This document shows, one piece after another, positions 57,132 to 64,000 of a stretch of DNA of 64,000 nt. The stretch comes from Azospirillum sp. B510 (lineage in GTDB: Bacteria; Pseudomonadota; Alphaproteobacteria; Azospirillales; Azospirillaceae). How positions within the stretch are numbered: position 1 is the first letter of the stretch; each line of letters begins with the position of its first letter. The notes beneath the pieces are model-generated. The model ran no database searches, was not told the DNA's origin, and saw nothing but the letters and a program-made list of their open reading frames with translations. Both the position numbers and the translations under genes were made by a program. The stretch spans positions 82,001 through 146,000 of the forward strand of contig NC_013859.1 in assembly GCF_000010725.1 (NCBI RefSeq). Reading direction: 5' to 3'.

Positions 57132-58160
57132 ATGGGAACGCCGATCAAGATCCGCGAGAATTACAAGAGCCTGACCGGGGTGGAGAAGAGCGCCGTCATC
57201 TTCCTGGCGCTCGGCGAGGAACGCGGTTCGCGGCTGATGGAACGGCTGGACGAGGACGAGATCCGGCTGGTCAGCCGGGCGATGGCGACGCTCGGCAACG
57301 TCACCTCCAATCTGGTGGAGACGCTGATGCGCATCTTCACCGAACGCTTCGCCAATGCCGGCTCGGTCGTCGGCTCCTATGACAGCACGGAGCGGATGCT
57401 GAACCGTTTCCTGCCGGCCGACCGGGTGACGGAGATCATGGGCGAGATCCGCGGCCCCGCCGGCCGCACCATGTGGGAGAAGATGTCCAACGTGAACGAG
57501 GGGGTGCTCGCCAGCTATCTCGCCGGTGAATATCCCCAGACGGCGGCGGTCATCCTGTCCAAGATGCGGCCCGACCATGCGGCCAAGGTGCTGGTTCTGG
57601 TGCCCGCCGCCATCCGCATCGAGGTGATCGAGCGCATGATCCAGATCGAATCGGTCCAGCGCGAGGTGCTGCTGGACATCGAATCGATCCTGCACAACGA
57701 GTTCATGGCGAATTACGCCCGCACCCACGGCAATGATTCGCTGGAGCGGATGGCCGACATCTTCAATCGCATCGACCGCGAGACCCTGACCGAGATCTTC
57801 AGCGATCTCGAAACGGTGATGCCGGAGCCGACCCAGCGCATCAAGCAGCTGATGTTCACCTTCGAGGATCTGATGCGGCTGGACCGCGTGTCGTTGCAGT
57901 CGGTGATCCGCCGTTGCGACACCGGCCAGCTCGCCATCGCGCTGAAGGGGGCGGCGGCGGCCCAGCGCGATCATTTCCTGTCGGTGCTGTCGGAGCGGGC
58001 CCGCCTGATCCTGCTGGACGAGATCGAGAACATGGGGCCGCTGCGCATGCGCGACGTCAACGATGCCCAGGCGGAGATCGTCCGCGTCGCCAAGGCGATG
58101 GCGGAGGACGGCACCATCATCATCCCGCAGTCCGATGACGCCGACAGCGTCGTCTATTGA
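57132..58160 (+). CDS. fliG: Flagellar motor switch protein FliG
   Basis: A 342-residue protein from ATG 57132, with AAGG upstream; the frame extends upstream without homology. LTGVEKSAVIFLALGEERGS, SYLAGEYPQTAAVILSKMRP, DHAAKVLVLVPAAIRIEVIE and the torque domain MFTFEDLMRLDRVSLQSVIR, MGPLRMRDVNDAQAEIVRVA are canonical, including the charged residues of the C-terminal helix. It couples MotA to rotor rotation. Confidence 0.96.
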   Translation: MGTPIKIRENYKSLTGVEKSAVIFLALGEERGSRLMERLDEDEIRLVSRAMATLGNVTSNLVETLMRIFTERFANAGSVVGSYDSTERMLNRFLPADRVTEIMGEIRGPAGRTMWEKMSNVNEGVLASYLAGEYPQTAAVILSKMRPDHAAKVLVLVPAAIRIEVIERMIQIESVQREVLLDIESILHNEFMANYARTHGNDSLERMADIFNRIDRETLTEIFSDLETVMPEPTQRIKQLMFTFEDLMRLDRVSLQSVIRRCDTGQLAIALKGAAAAQRDHFLSVLSERARLILLDEIENMGPLRMRDVNDAQAEIVRVAKAMAEDGTIIIPQSDDADSVVY

Positions 58161-58207
58161 GCGGGACCGCGCCGAACGGGGACATCCTTTATGGGAACCA
58201 TCCAAGA

Positions 58208-58948
58208 ATGGCCGGGCGAATGACCGGGCGCGACCTCATCCCCCGGCATGTGCCGCCGCCGGAGCTGCTGGCGGCGCGGTTTTCCGCGACACCCCCGCCC
58301 GCCGCGCGGTCGCCGGAAAACACGTCGGAAAGCATGGAGGGGAGCGAGGCGGGGCGACTCGTCCATCGGCTGCTCGACCTTTTGGACTCGCTGTCGCCGG
58401 CCGAGGCGGCGCTGGCGCGGGGCTGCCTGCCGCGCTGCGATTCGACCTTCGGCGCCGCGCTCGCCCTGTTCCTGGCGGCGACGGCCGGCGGCTGCCGCGG
58501 CTGGCTGGGGCCGGATGCCGGGGCGAGGCTGGCGGATCTGGACGGTGGGCTGCTGCTCGACGAGTGCGACCGGGCGCTGGCCTCGCGCTTCCAGCCGGTC
58601 GATGGGCGGCTGTGGCGCCTGTCGCGCGTGCCGCTGCTGGACAGCGACGACGGGCTGCTCTGTGCCGTCGGGATCGAGGATGGCCTGTCCGACAGCGTCA
58701 CGCTGGTGCTCCAGGCCCGTCCGCCGCGGCTTGGGCCGGTGCAGTTGATGGCGACGTTCGCCGGCCGCCGCCTGGATGTGACTTTGCGTCTGGCGATGGG
58801 GCTGCCGTCGTCCGCCCTGGCCGATCTGCATGACAGTTTCCTCGCCGTGCTGGGCGACTGCCGGCTTGACGGCGCGCTGACCGTCGGTCCGCTGGCCGAC
58901 GCCTGGCTCGGGCTGGACCAGCCCCTCTCCTCCGATCTGGCGCTGTAG
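58208..58948 (+). CDS. Hypothetical flagellar-locus protein with a FliK-like C-terminal pattern
   Basis: A 246-residue protein from ATG 58208; the frame is open from 58157, overlapping the fliG stop. Residues 1-60 are variable, and 60-110 are helical with RLVHRLLDLLDSLSPAEAAL. The last 65 residues read RPPRLGPVQLMATFAGRRLD, VTLRLAMGLPSSALADLHDS, FLAVLGDCRLDGALTVG. This follows the order of the Flg_hook domain of FliK in this same window (P-x-x-LG-x-[IV], strand, helix, LGD, LDG). It may be a diverged FliK-type or general flagellar assembly protein. This likeness is my inference; no named family is recognised. Confidence 0.6.
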   Translation: MAGRMTGRDLIPRHVPPPELLAARFSATPPPAARSPENTSESMEGSEAGRLVHRLLDLLDSLSPAEAALARGCLPRCDSTFGAALALFLAATAGGCRGWLGPDAGARLADLDGGLLLDECDRALASRFQPVDGRLWRLSRVPLLDSDDGLLCAVGIEDGLSDSVTLVLQARPPRLGPVQLMATFAGRRLDVTLRLAMGLPSSALADLHDSFLAVLGDCRLDGALTVGPLADAWLGLDQPLSSDLAL

Positions 58949-58970
58949 CGGCAGGCCTCGGCCCCCACCC

Positions 58971-59426
58971 TCAACTGTTTGAAATCGGCCAGACCGGAGT
59001 CGGCTGTCCTGGCGGCGGTGGTGGCGGCGGCGGTGGTGGCGGCAGCGAGCGCAGCGATGCGCCGGCCGCCTCGCGCAGCGGGGCGAAGCCGGTCTCAGGA
59101 AAACGGCGGATCAGCGTCTGGTAGGACGCCCGCGCCACTTCCGTGCAGTTCAAAATGCGGAACTGGTCGCCCTGGCGCAGCAGGGCCGCGGCCTCGTCGG
59201 TCTTCACATGGCCGGTGATGGTGGACGCCACGGCATACCACCGGTCATAGGCCGTCCACATGCCGCGCACCGCCGCACCATCGCACCGGCCGGCGGTCAG
59301 CGCATTTTCAAGAGCTTGGCGGTAATCGCCGTCGGGCGCTTGTGACATTTGCGCGCAGCCTTGCAGGACGAGCAGGCAAGCAGCGATTGCGGCCGTTGCA
59401 AGGACGGGCGCCTTCGTTCCGGACAT
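58971..59426 (-). CDS. Putative lipoprotein with polyproline tail
   Basis: A 151-residue protein from ATG 59426, chosen because GGAGG lies five bases upstream; the frame is open to 59519. A lipoprotein signal (LATAAIAACLLVLQ-G-C) gives a lipobox with Cys near residue 23. The mature part is helical (YRQALENALTAGRCDGAAVR, GMWTAYDRWYAVASTITGHV) with a TPR-like stretch (VARASYQTLIRRFPETGFAP) and ends in a run of ten or more prolines. Convergent with the preceding flagellar gene. Function unknown. Confidence 0.65.
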   Translation of the reverse strand: MSGTKAPVLATAAIAACLLVLQGCAQMSQAPDGDYRQALENALTAGRCDGAAVRGMWTAYDRWYAVASTITGHVKTDEAAALLRQGDQFRILNCTEVARASYQTLIRRFPETGFAPLREAAGASLRSLPPPPPPPPPPPGQPTPVWPISNS

Positions 59427-59814
59427 GGAACCTCCTGAAACGCTCATGCCCGGCGACCCTAGGCCATCAAGGTTAAACCAGCGTTCATGTTTGTAAGCGC
59501 AGGCTTTCACCATTTTCACTGCCGTTAACCATAGATGGCAAACGAATTAATGGTAGTCCGGAGCGATCACTCAAGAATCGCTGCGATATTCTAAGTAAAA
59601 CCCCACATGAATAAAAATTTATCCAGTCTTTAGTCGAACGAAACCATTAAAACCACGTAAAACGGCATGTCTGGCTATGTCTATCCGGGTAGCCCAATCT
59701 GTTGACATGCCACCTTTCGATAGGTTCTTTTGAGGCTGTGATAAGCATGAGACATGAGCGCAATTGCGTAAAAAACGATGCTTTATCTAAGCTTGCTCGA
59801 TAATGGAGAATCCA
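59427..59814. other. Divergent regulatory region before the FtcR-like gene
   Basis: 388 bp without a supported gene, AT-rich in 59500-59660. It contains GGTTAAACC (59471-59479), a possible relative of the laf element next to the lipoprotein gene, and a TTGACA at 59702-59707. A good GGAGA ribosome site precedes the regulator start at 59815. Confidence 0.4.
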
Positions 59815-60639
59815 ATGCAGGCCCTGCTGATTGAGCCAGCCGACCTGATCGCCGAAGCCATCGGCAAGCAACTGGCCCTGAGTAAGGTTAACCATGATCG
59901 CCTTGACCTGAATGGTCTGCGCGATCTGGTGGGCGGTCATGGCGCGGTCGACCTCCCCCATGACGCGATCATCATCGGCGATGTCGGCGATACCGAAGCC
60001 TGCGTCGCCATGCTCCGCGCCCGCAACGTGACCGCCGCGATCATCTGCCTGATCGAACGCCGCTGCGCCAACACCACCGCCGGCATCCTGCGGGCGGGGG
60101 CGGACGACGTGCTGGTCAAGCCGATCGTCAGCACCGAAATCCGCGCCCGGCTGGAAGCGATCCGCCGCCGCTCCTACGGGCTGACCAGCAACGCGGTGAC
60201 GGTCGGCCGCCTCACCGTCTTCCTCGACGGCCGCGATCCGGAGGTCGATGGCGAACGCCTGCGCCTCAGCCAGCGGGAACATGCGATCCTGTCGGTCCTG
60301 GCCCTCAACCACCGCCGCGTGGTGTCGAAGGAGCATATCTACGAGGAGGTCTACGGCCTGTCCGGCTCCGATCCGCTCGACAAGGTGATCGACGTCTATA
60401 TCTGCAAGCTGCGCAAGAAGATCGACACGGCGACCGGCGGCGGCCGCTACATCGAGACCGTCTATGGCCGCGGCTACAAGTTCGAGGCGCCTCCCGATCA
60501 CATCGCCGCCGACCGCGCCCAGCTGATGCTGGACCGCTGGTCCGCCGTCGGCGGGCTGGCGGCCGGCCGTGTCCCTTTCATCCCGCCGGTGGTGCCGAGC
60601 GCCGCCGCCCGTGCCACCGTCCGCGCCGTCGGCCGGTAA
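59815..60639 (+). CDS. ftcR: FtcR-like OmpR-family flagellar regulator
   Basis: A 274-residue protein from ATG 59815, with GGAGA six bases upstream; ATG 59803 is in frame. The receiver (1-120) is atypical: MQALLIEPADLIAEAIGKQL lacks the acidic pair, HDAIIIGDVGD offers one possible phospho-Asp, and GADDVLVKPI keeps the Lys. The winged helix (130-230) has LRLSQREHAILSVLALNHRR, VVSKEHIYEEVYGLSGSDPL, DKVIDVYICKLRKKIDTATG and ETVYGRGYKFE. This layout and wording resemble FtcR, the flagellar master regulator of Brucella and rhizobia. No kinase adjoins it, and it lies just upstream of the flagellin gene. Confidence 0.8.
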   Translation: MQALLIEPADLIAEAIGKQLALSKVNHDRLDLNGLRDLVGGHGAVDLPHDAIIIGDVGDTEACVAMLRARNVTAAIICLIERRCANTTAGILRAGADDVLVKPIVSTEIRARLEAIRRRSYGLTSNAVTVGRLTVFLDGRDPEVDGERLRLSQREHAILSVLALNHRRVVSKEHIYEEVYGLSGSDPLDKVIDVYICKLRKKIDTATGGGRYIETVYGRGYKFEAPPDHIAADRAQLMLDRWSAVGGLAAGRVPFIPPVVPSAAARATVRAVGR

Positions 60640-60720
60640 AGGCCGGGGAATGTTGAAAGCCGACCGCTGATCCCGTCCGCCCACCCCGTTTTTTCCGTCC
60701 CTCCCGAACGCCCGCGATTT

Positions 60721-60745
60721 TTTACCCCGGCTTAAACCGGCTCCG
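60721..60745 (+). promoter_or_regulatory. Shared laf element upstream of flagellin
   Basis: TTTACCCCGGCTTAAACCGG, with the symmetric core CCGG-CTTAAA-CCGG (60727-60740), about 115 bp before the flagellin start. It is the most palindromic copy in the window. Confidence 0.55.
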
Positions 60746-60853
60746 TCATCTTCGAATTTGCCGCTCGCGCCCCCGCAAACTCAGATCGGGAAGGCCGGCG
60801 CGAAGGGCCCCGGCGTCAGAAAGGCGCCATGCATCTCACGAATGGAGATACCC

Positions 60854-62098
60854 ATGGCCTCGATTCTGACCAACGCCTCGGCGATGACCGCGTTGCAGAC
60901 CCTGCGTCACGTCACCGGTGACCTGGCGACCACGCAGGACCGCATCTCGACCGGCCTGAAGGTCAACAACGCCAAGGACAACGCCGCCTACTGGTCGATC
61001 GCCACCACCATGAAGGCCGACGTCGCCGGCTTCAAGGCGGTCAAGGAGTCGCTGGAACTCGGCTCCGGCACCACCAACACCGCATCGGTGGCCGCCAAGA
61101 ACATCGTCGAGAACCTGCAGACGCTGAAGGCCCGCGTCATCGCCGGCCAGACCAACGGCGTCGACAAGTCGCTGATCCAGAACGACGTCGACCAGCTGGT
61201 GAAGCTGATCAAGGGTGCCGCCGCCGACGCGTCCTTCAACGGCGACAACCTGCTGCGCGTCACCTATTCCAACGACGGCACGGCCAAGGACCAGAACGTC
61301 TCGATCCTGGCCTCGCTCAGCCGCGGCAACGGCACGGTCGATCCCAGCTACATCGATTTCCAGCGCCAGGACCTGCGCGTCGAATCGATCGTCGGCAAGG
61401 CCACCATCGAGCAGCAGATCAATTCGACGAACGCCAAGAAGGCGTCGGTCGACATCAAGTTCGGCGCCCCTGGCGACACCTTCATCAACGGCCAGAATCT
61501 CGGCCTCGGCGCCCTGTCGCTGACGGTCACCAAGGAGGACGGCACCAAGGTCGACGTGTCGGTCGATCTGTCGGCGCAGAAGTACGACACCAACCTCGCC
61601 ACCACCCAGGGCAACATCGCCACGGCGGTCAACACCGCCCTGACCGCCGCCGGCGGCGACTTCCAGGTCGCCTTCACCGGCGACACGCTTTCCTTCACCG
61701 ACCAGGACAAGAACGCCGACGGCAACTTCACCGCCCAGGTGTCCGGCCTGTGGGTCGGCTCGAAGGAAAGCGACGCGTTCGGCGGCCTCGCCGACCTGAC
61801 CCAGGTCGATGTCGTCAACAACTCGAAGAAGTCGCTCGAGGTCATCAACAAGCTGCTCGACACCGCCATCGGCAAGGCGTCGGTCATCGGCTCGATCGAG
61901 AACCGCGTGTCGGTGCAGAACGACTTCGTCTCCAAGCTGACCGACTCGATGAACAAGGGCATCGGCGCGCTGGTCGACGCCGACATGAACGAGGAATCGA
62001 GCCGTTTGCAGGCCCTCCAGGTCCAGCAGCAGCTCGCCACCCAGGCCCTGTCGATCGCCAACCAGGGTCCGCAGAACATCCTGTCGCTGTTCCGCTAA
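60854..62098 (+). CDS. laf1: Lateral flagellin
   Basis: A 414-residue protein from ATG 60854, which has GGAGA upstream. The conserved N-terminus (SILTNASAMTALQTLRHVTG, DLATTQDRISTGLKVNNAKD, NAAYWSIATTMKADVAGFKA) and C-terminus (SVQNDFVSKLTDSMNKGIGA, DMNEESSRLQALQVQQQLAT, QALSIANQGPQNILSLFR) form the D0/D1 core. The middle is variable (GLWVGSKESDAFGG). Presence of flaF and flbT downstream and a complete motor gene set around it suit the lateral flagellin Laf of Azospirillum. A polar flagellin elsewhere in the genome is presumed but not visible. Confidence 0.92.
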   Translation: MASILTNASAMTALQTLRHVTGDLATTQDRISTGLKVNNAKDNAAYWSIATTMKADVAGFKAVKESLELGSGTTNTASVAAKNIVENLQTLKARVIAGQTNGVDKSLIQNDVDQLVKLIKGAAADASFNGDNLLRVTYSNDGTAKDQNVSILASLSRGNGTVDPSYIDFQRQDLRVESIVGKATIEQQINSTNAKKASVDIKFGAPGDTFINGQNLGLGALSLTVTKEDGTKVDVSVDLSAQKYDTNLATTQGNIATAVNTALTAAGGDFQVAFTGDTLSFTDQDKNADGNFTAQVSGLWVGSKESDAFGGLADLTQVDVVNNSKKSLEVINKLLDTAIGKASVIGSIENRVSVQNDFVSKLTDSMNKGIGALVDADMNEESSRLQALQVQQQLATQALSIANQGPQNILSLFR

Positions 62099-62152
62099 GC
62101 CGCCCGCGCGGGCGGCGTCATCGTCCGGGGCGGTGCCAGCCCCTCCCGGACG
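62099..62152 (+). terminator. Two hairpins after the flagellin gene
   Basis: GCCGCCCGCGCGGGCGGC (62099-62116) is a perfect 18-bp palindrome directly after the stop. A second stem pairs CGTCCGGG (62122-62129) with CCCGGACG (62145-62152). Neither has a T-tract. They probably stabilise the abundant flagellin message or limit read-through into flaF. The rest of 62153-62285 holds nothing evident. Confidence 0.6.
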
Positions 62153-62285
62153 GTGGCGCCGCCCCGTCGGCCATGCCCGCTCCGGTCACGCCCGTTCGCG
62201 CCGGCCGGAGCGGGCATCGCCGACGGATCGCCGGCCCGGCGCCGGCCCATCCTCCGTCTTCAAGACCCATCGCAGGGGTGCGCCC

Positions 62286-62684
62286 ATGAGCATCGCCGCC
62301 TATCACCAGACCATTGCCGAGTGCGACGATCCGCGAAAGATCGAATACCGGGTGTTCCTGCGCATCACCCTGGCGCTGGAGCAGAACCGCGACGCCGACT
62401 GGCGCTCCGCCGCGCTGAAGGACGCGCTGTGGCGGAACCTGGAGCTGTGGAACGCCCTGCGCGCCGACCTGCTGGAGGACGGCAACGCCCTGCCGGAGGC
62501 GTTGCGCGCCGGCCTGGTCTCGCTGTCCTTCGCGGTGAACCGCAACACCCAGCGGGTGCTGCGCGGCGAGGGCGGCATCGACCTGCTGCTGCACATCAAC
62601 CGGTCGGTGATGCAGGGGCTTCAAGGCCCGGCCGCACCGGCGGCGCGCGAGCTGGTGACGGAGGAGCTGTCCTATGGCACTTAA
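62286..62684 (+). CDS. flaF: Flagellin biosynthesis protein FlaF
   Basis: A 132-residue protein from ATG 62286. AAYHQTIAECDDPRKIEYRV, FLRITLALEQNRDADWRSAA, LKDALWRNLELWNALRADLL and LVSLSFAVNRNTQRVLRGEG match FlaF, which in Caulobacter and relatives assists flagellin secretion. The start of flbT lies inside its last codons (11-bp overlap). Confidence 0.94.
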   Translation: MSIAAYHQTIAECDDPRKIEYRVFLRITLALEQNRDADWRSAALKDALWRNLELWNALRADLLEDGNALPEALRAGLVSLSFAVNRNTQRVLRGEGGIDLLLHINRSVMQGLQGPAAPAARELVTEELSYGT

Positions 62685-63129
62685 GCTGCGCCTGAAGCCG
62701 TGCGAGCGGGTGGTGATCAACGGCTGCGTCGTCCAGAACGAGAACCGCCGCTACACCCTGACGATCTCCAATTTCGCCCAGATCATCCGTGGCAGCGACA
62801 TCCTCCAGGAGGAGGACGCGGTCACCCCGGTGCGCCGCGCCTATTTCCTGATCCAGAGCATGCTGCTCGACCCGGCCGTCGCCGCCGGCGGCGGCGGCAC
62901 GGTCGCGGAGATGATGGCCCAGCTCTACACCACCTTCAACCGGCCCGACATCCAGGACCGCATCGCCCGCGCCATGGGCCATATCGGCGAACGCGACTAT
63001 TACAAGGCGCTGTCCGCCCTGCGTCCGGTGATGGAGTATGAGGGCACGCTGCTGTCGGCGGTGTCCCCGGCTCCTGCGGCGGCTGCGGCCCGCTCCAGCG
63101 ACGGCATCGGCCACCACGCGGGAGGGTGA
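62674..63129 (+). CDS. flbT: Flagellin mRNA/translation regulator FlbT
   Basis: A 151-residue protein. LKLRLKPCERVVINGCVVQN, ISNFAQIIRGSDILQEEDAV, TPVRRAYFLIQSMLLDP and IGERDYYKALSALRPVMEYE are the FlbT family motifs. FlbT binds flagellin mRNA leaders and couples flagellin synthesis to assembly in Caulobacter and Brucella. Translationally coupled to flaF. The last 20 residues are Ala/Ser-rich. Confidence 0.95.
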   Translation: MALKLRLKPCERVVINGCVVQNENRRYTLTISNFAQIIRGSDILQEEDAVTPVRRAYFLIQSMLLDPAVAAGGGGTVAEMMAQLYTTFNRPDIQDRIARAMGHIGERDYYKALSALRPVMEYEGTLLSAVSPAPAAAAARSSDGIGHHAGG

Positions 63130-63133
63130 CGCC

Positions 63134-63535
63134 ATGCCCACTCCCGTCACCGGCGTGACCGGTCCGACCGGCGAGCGCTCCACCGCCAGCGCCGACATCA
63201 TCGCCGAGGCGCGCCAGCGTCAGGCCGACCGTCTTCGCGCCGCCCAGGCCGAAACCACCAAACCGACGGAGGTGGTGGAGCGGACCGCCAAGACCGACGC
63301 CGCCGAGACGGAGGCGAAGCACGCCTCCCAGCCCTACCGCGTCAATCTCGCCCCAGGCAGCTGCCGGCTCTACACCGAGGTGCTCGACACCGCGACGGGC
63401 GAGGTCATCATGCGCATCCCCGCCGGTTATGGCGCCGAAACCGACGCCGTGGACGAGAACCCCGCCATCCCGCCCGAGGGCAAGGGGACGGACGGGACAG
63501 GCGGTGTGGTGAAGGGCGGTGAGGTGAAGGCATGA
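63134..63535 (+). CDS. FlaG-like protein of the flagellin operon
   Basis: A 133-residue protein from ATG 63134, with GGAGGG upstream. The N-terminal 65 residues are Thr/Ala/Glu-rich and helical. The conserved part YRVNLAPGSCRLYTEVLDTA, TGEVIMRIPAGYG resembles the FlaG core (V-x-D-x-x-TGEV-[IV]-x-x-IP). FlaG affects filament length in several bacteria. It overlaps the next gene by four bases. Confidence 0.6.
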   Translation: MPTPVTGVTGPTGERSTASADIIAEARQRQADRLRAAQAETTKPTEVVERTAKTDAAETEAKHASQPYRVNLAPGSCRLYTEVLDTATGEVIMRIPAGYGAETDAVDENPAIPPEGKGTDGTGGVVKGGEVKA

Positions 63536-64000
63536 CGACGCTCGTCGATCTGCGGGTCGCCAACAAGAATCATGACCGCTATGACCAGGCGGTGCGCAGC
63601 CGGCCGGCGGTGCAGCGCGCCATCTCCTACTTCCAGGACAATATCGGTAAGATCACCAGCACCGAGGATTTCATGAAGGACGACAAGCTCTACCGCTTCG
63701 TCCTCGACGCCTTCGACCTCGGCAGCCAGGCCAGGTCGCGCGGCCTGATCCGCAAGGTGCTGGAGGAGGGGGTGGGCGACAAATCCTCCACCGCCAACCG
63801 GATGAGCGACAGCAAGTTCCGGGAAATGGCCACCATCCTGGGCTTTGCCGAGAACCAGGGCGACAATCTGAAGAAGCCGGCGGTCGTCCAGGCCATCATC
63901 GACCGCTACGTCGCGGTGACGCTGGAGGTCGAATCGGAGGACAGGAACCCGGCGGTGCGCCTCGGCCTTTATTTCCAGAGGCGGTCGGCCAACATCTCCA
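63532..64000 (+). CDS. DUF1217 flagellar protein, partial (runs off the window)
   Basis: 156 codons are visible from ATG 63532 without a stop. LRVANKNHDRYDQAVRSRPA, VQRAISYFQDNIGKITSTED, FMKDDKLYRFVLDAFDLGSQ, ARSRGLIRKVLEEGVGDKSS are the DUF1217 signature found in alphaproteobacterial flagellar operons. The full protein is usually longer and may contain two repeats. It is coupled to the FlaG-like gene by an ATGA overlap. Confidence 0.85.
   Translation, partial: MTTLVDLRVANKNHDRYDQAVRSRPAVQRAISYFQDNIGKITSTEDFMKDDKLYRFVLDAFDLGSQARSRGLIRKVLEEGVGDKSSTANRMSDSKFREMATILGFAENQGDNLKKPAVVQAIIDRYVAVTLEVESEDRNPAVRLGLYFQRRSANIS

Noticed and set aside
60721..60853. Consensus sigma-28 promoter (TAAA-N15-GCCGATAA) before flagellin
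   Set aside because: A TAAA exists in the shared element, but the sequence 15 bases downstream (TCGAATTT) is a poor match, and the other four sites fit no better.

Overview
The window is high-GC, densely packed alphaproteobacterial DNA. It most resembles an Azospirillum-type rhodospirillalean. The evidence is the flaF-flbT-flagellin arrangement, an FtcR-like flagellar regulator, a DUF6468 protein beside fliM, and a complete-looking lateral-flagella (laf) gene set with its own motor, switch and flagellin. Species, and whether this is chromosome or a large plasmid, cannot be decided from sequence reading alone. No rRNA, tRNA or CRISPR array was seen.

Layout. (1) 0-3.2 kb: small stress or storage genes, namely a phasin-like protein, two DUF2382 (YsnF/AvaK-type) proteins and a three-gene cassette of small unknown proteins whose start and stop codons overlap. 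(2) 3.3-9.2 kb: a LuxR-type response regulator with an atypical receiver, an AT-rich gap, and a 1544-residue CheB-CheR-PAS-GAF-histidine kinase-receiver hybrid. (3) 9.2-13.8 kb: a scar. A truncated transglutaminase-like gene abuts a WYL regulator lacking its DNA-binding domain, followed by an intact-looking IS66 element and relics of other IS66 and IS3 elements. (4) 13.8-27.3 kb: a surface-adhesion island. A NarL-type two-component system is divergent from a two-partner secretion pair: a 2878-residue exoprotein with GLUG repeats and eleven 81-residue MBG/YDG repeats, and its FhaC/ShlB-type outer-membrane transporter. (5) 27.3-28.3 kb: more IS3 and IS66 fragments, so the island has transposon debris on both sides. 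(6) 28.3-33.3 kb: an Orn/Lys/Arg decarboxylase with a GNAT acetyltransferase, a CorA/ZntB-type metal transporter and one unknown gene. (7) 33.3-64.0 kb: the lateral flagellar cluster.

The flagellar cluster has several transcription units: flgE-K-L-I-J-N (minus), an unknown 786-residue secreted protein plus motA-motB (minus), flgF-G-A-H-fliL-like (plus), fliL-M-DUF6468-motE-fliK-flgD (minus), fliF-H-N-P-unknown-fliG-unknown (plus), an FtcR-like regulator, and flagellin-flaF-flbT-flaG-like-DUF1217 (plus, running off the end). Five of the unit starts (flgE, motA, flgF, fliF, flagellin) carry the same GC-flanked CTTTAAA element 55-120 bp upstream of the start codon. I propose this as a common promoter or operator for the cluster, possibly read by the FtcR-like regulator. 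Genes for fliI, fliQ, fliR, flhA, flhB, fliE, flgB and flgC are absent here and probably lie beyond base 64000.

The least familiar items are the tandem palindromes between the response regulator and the adhesin, the paralogous pair inside the small-protein cassette, the secreted 786-residue protein next to motA, and a 246-residue protein after fliG whose C-terminus looks like a degenerate FliK hook-length domain. Functions are assigned by reading translated sequences; no database search was possible.
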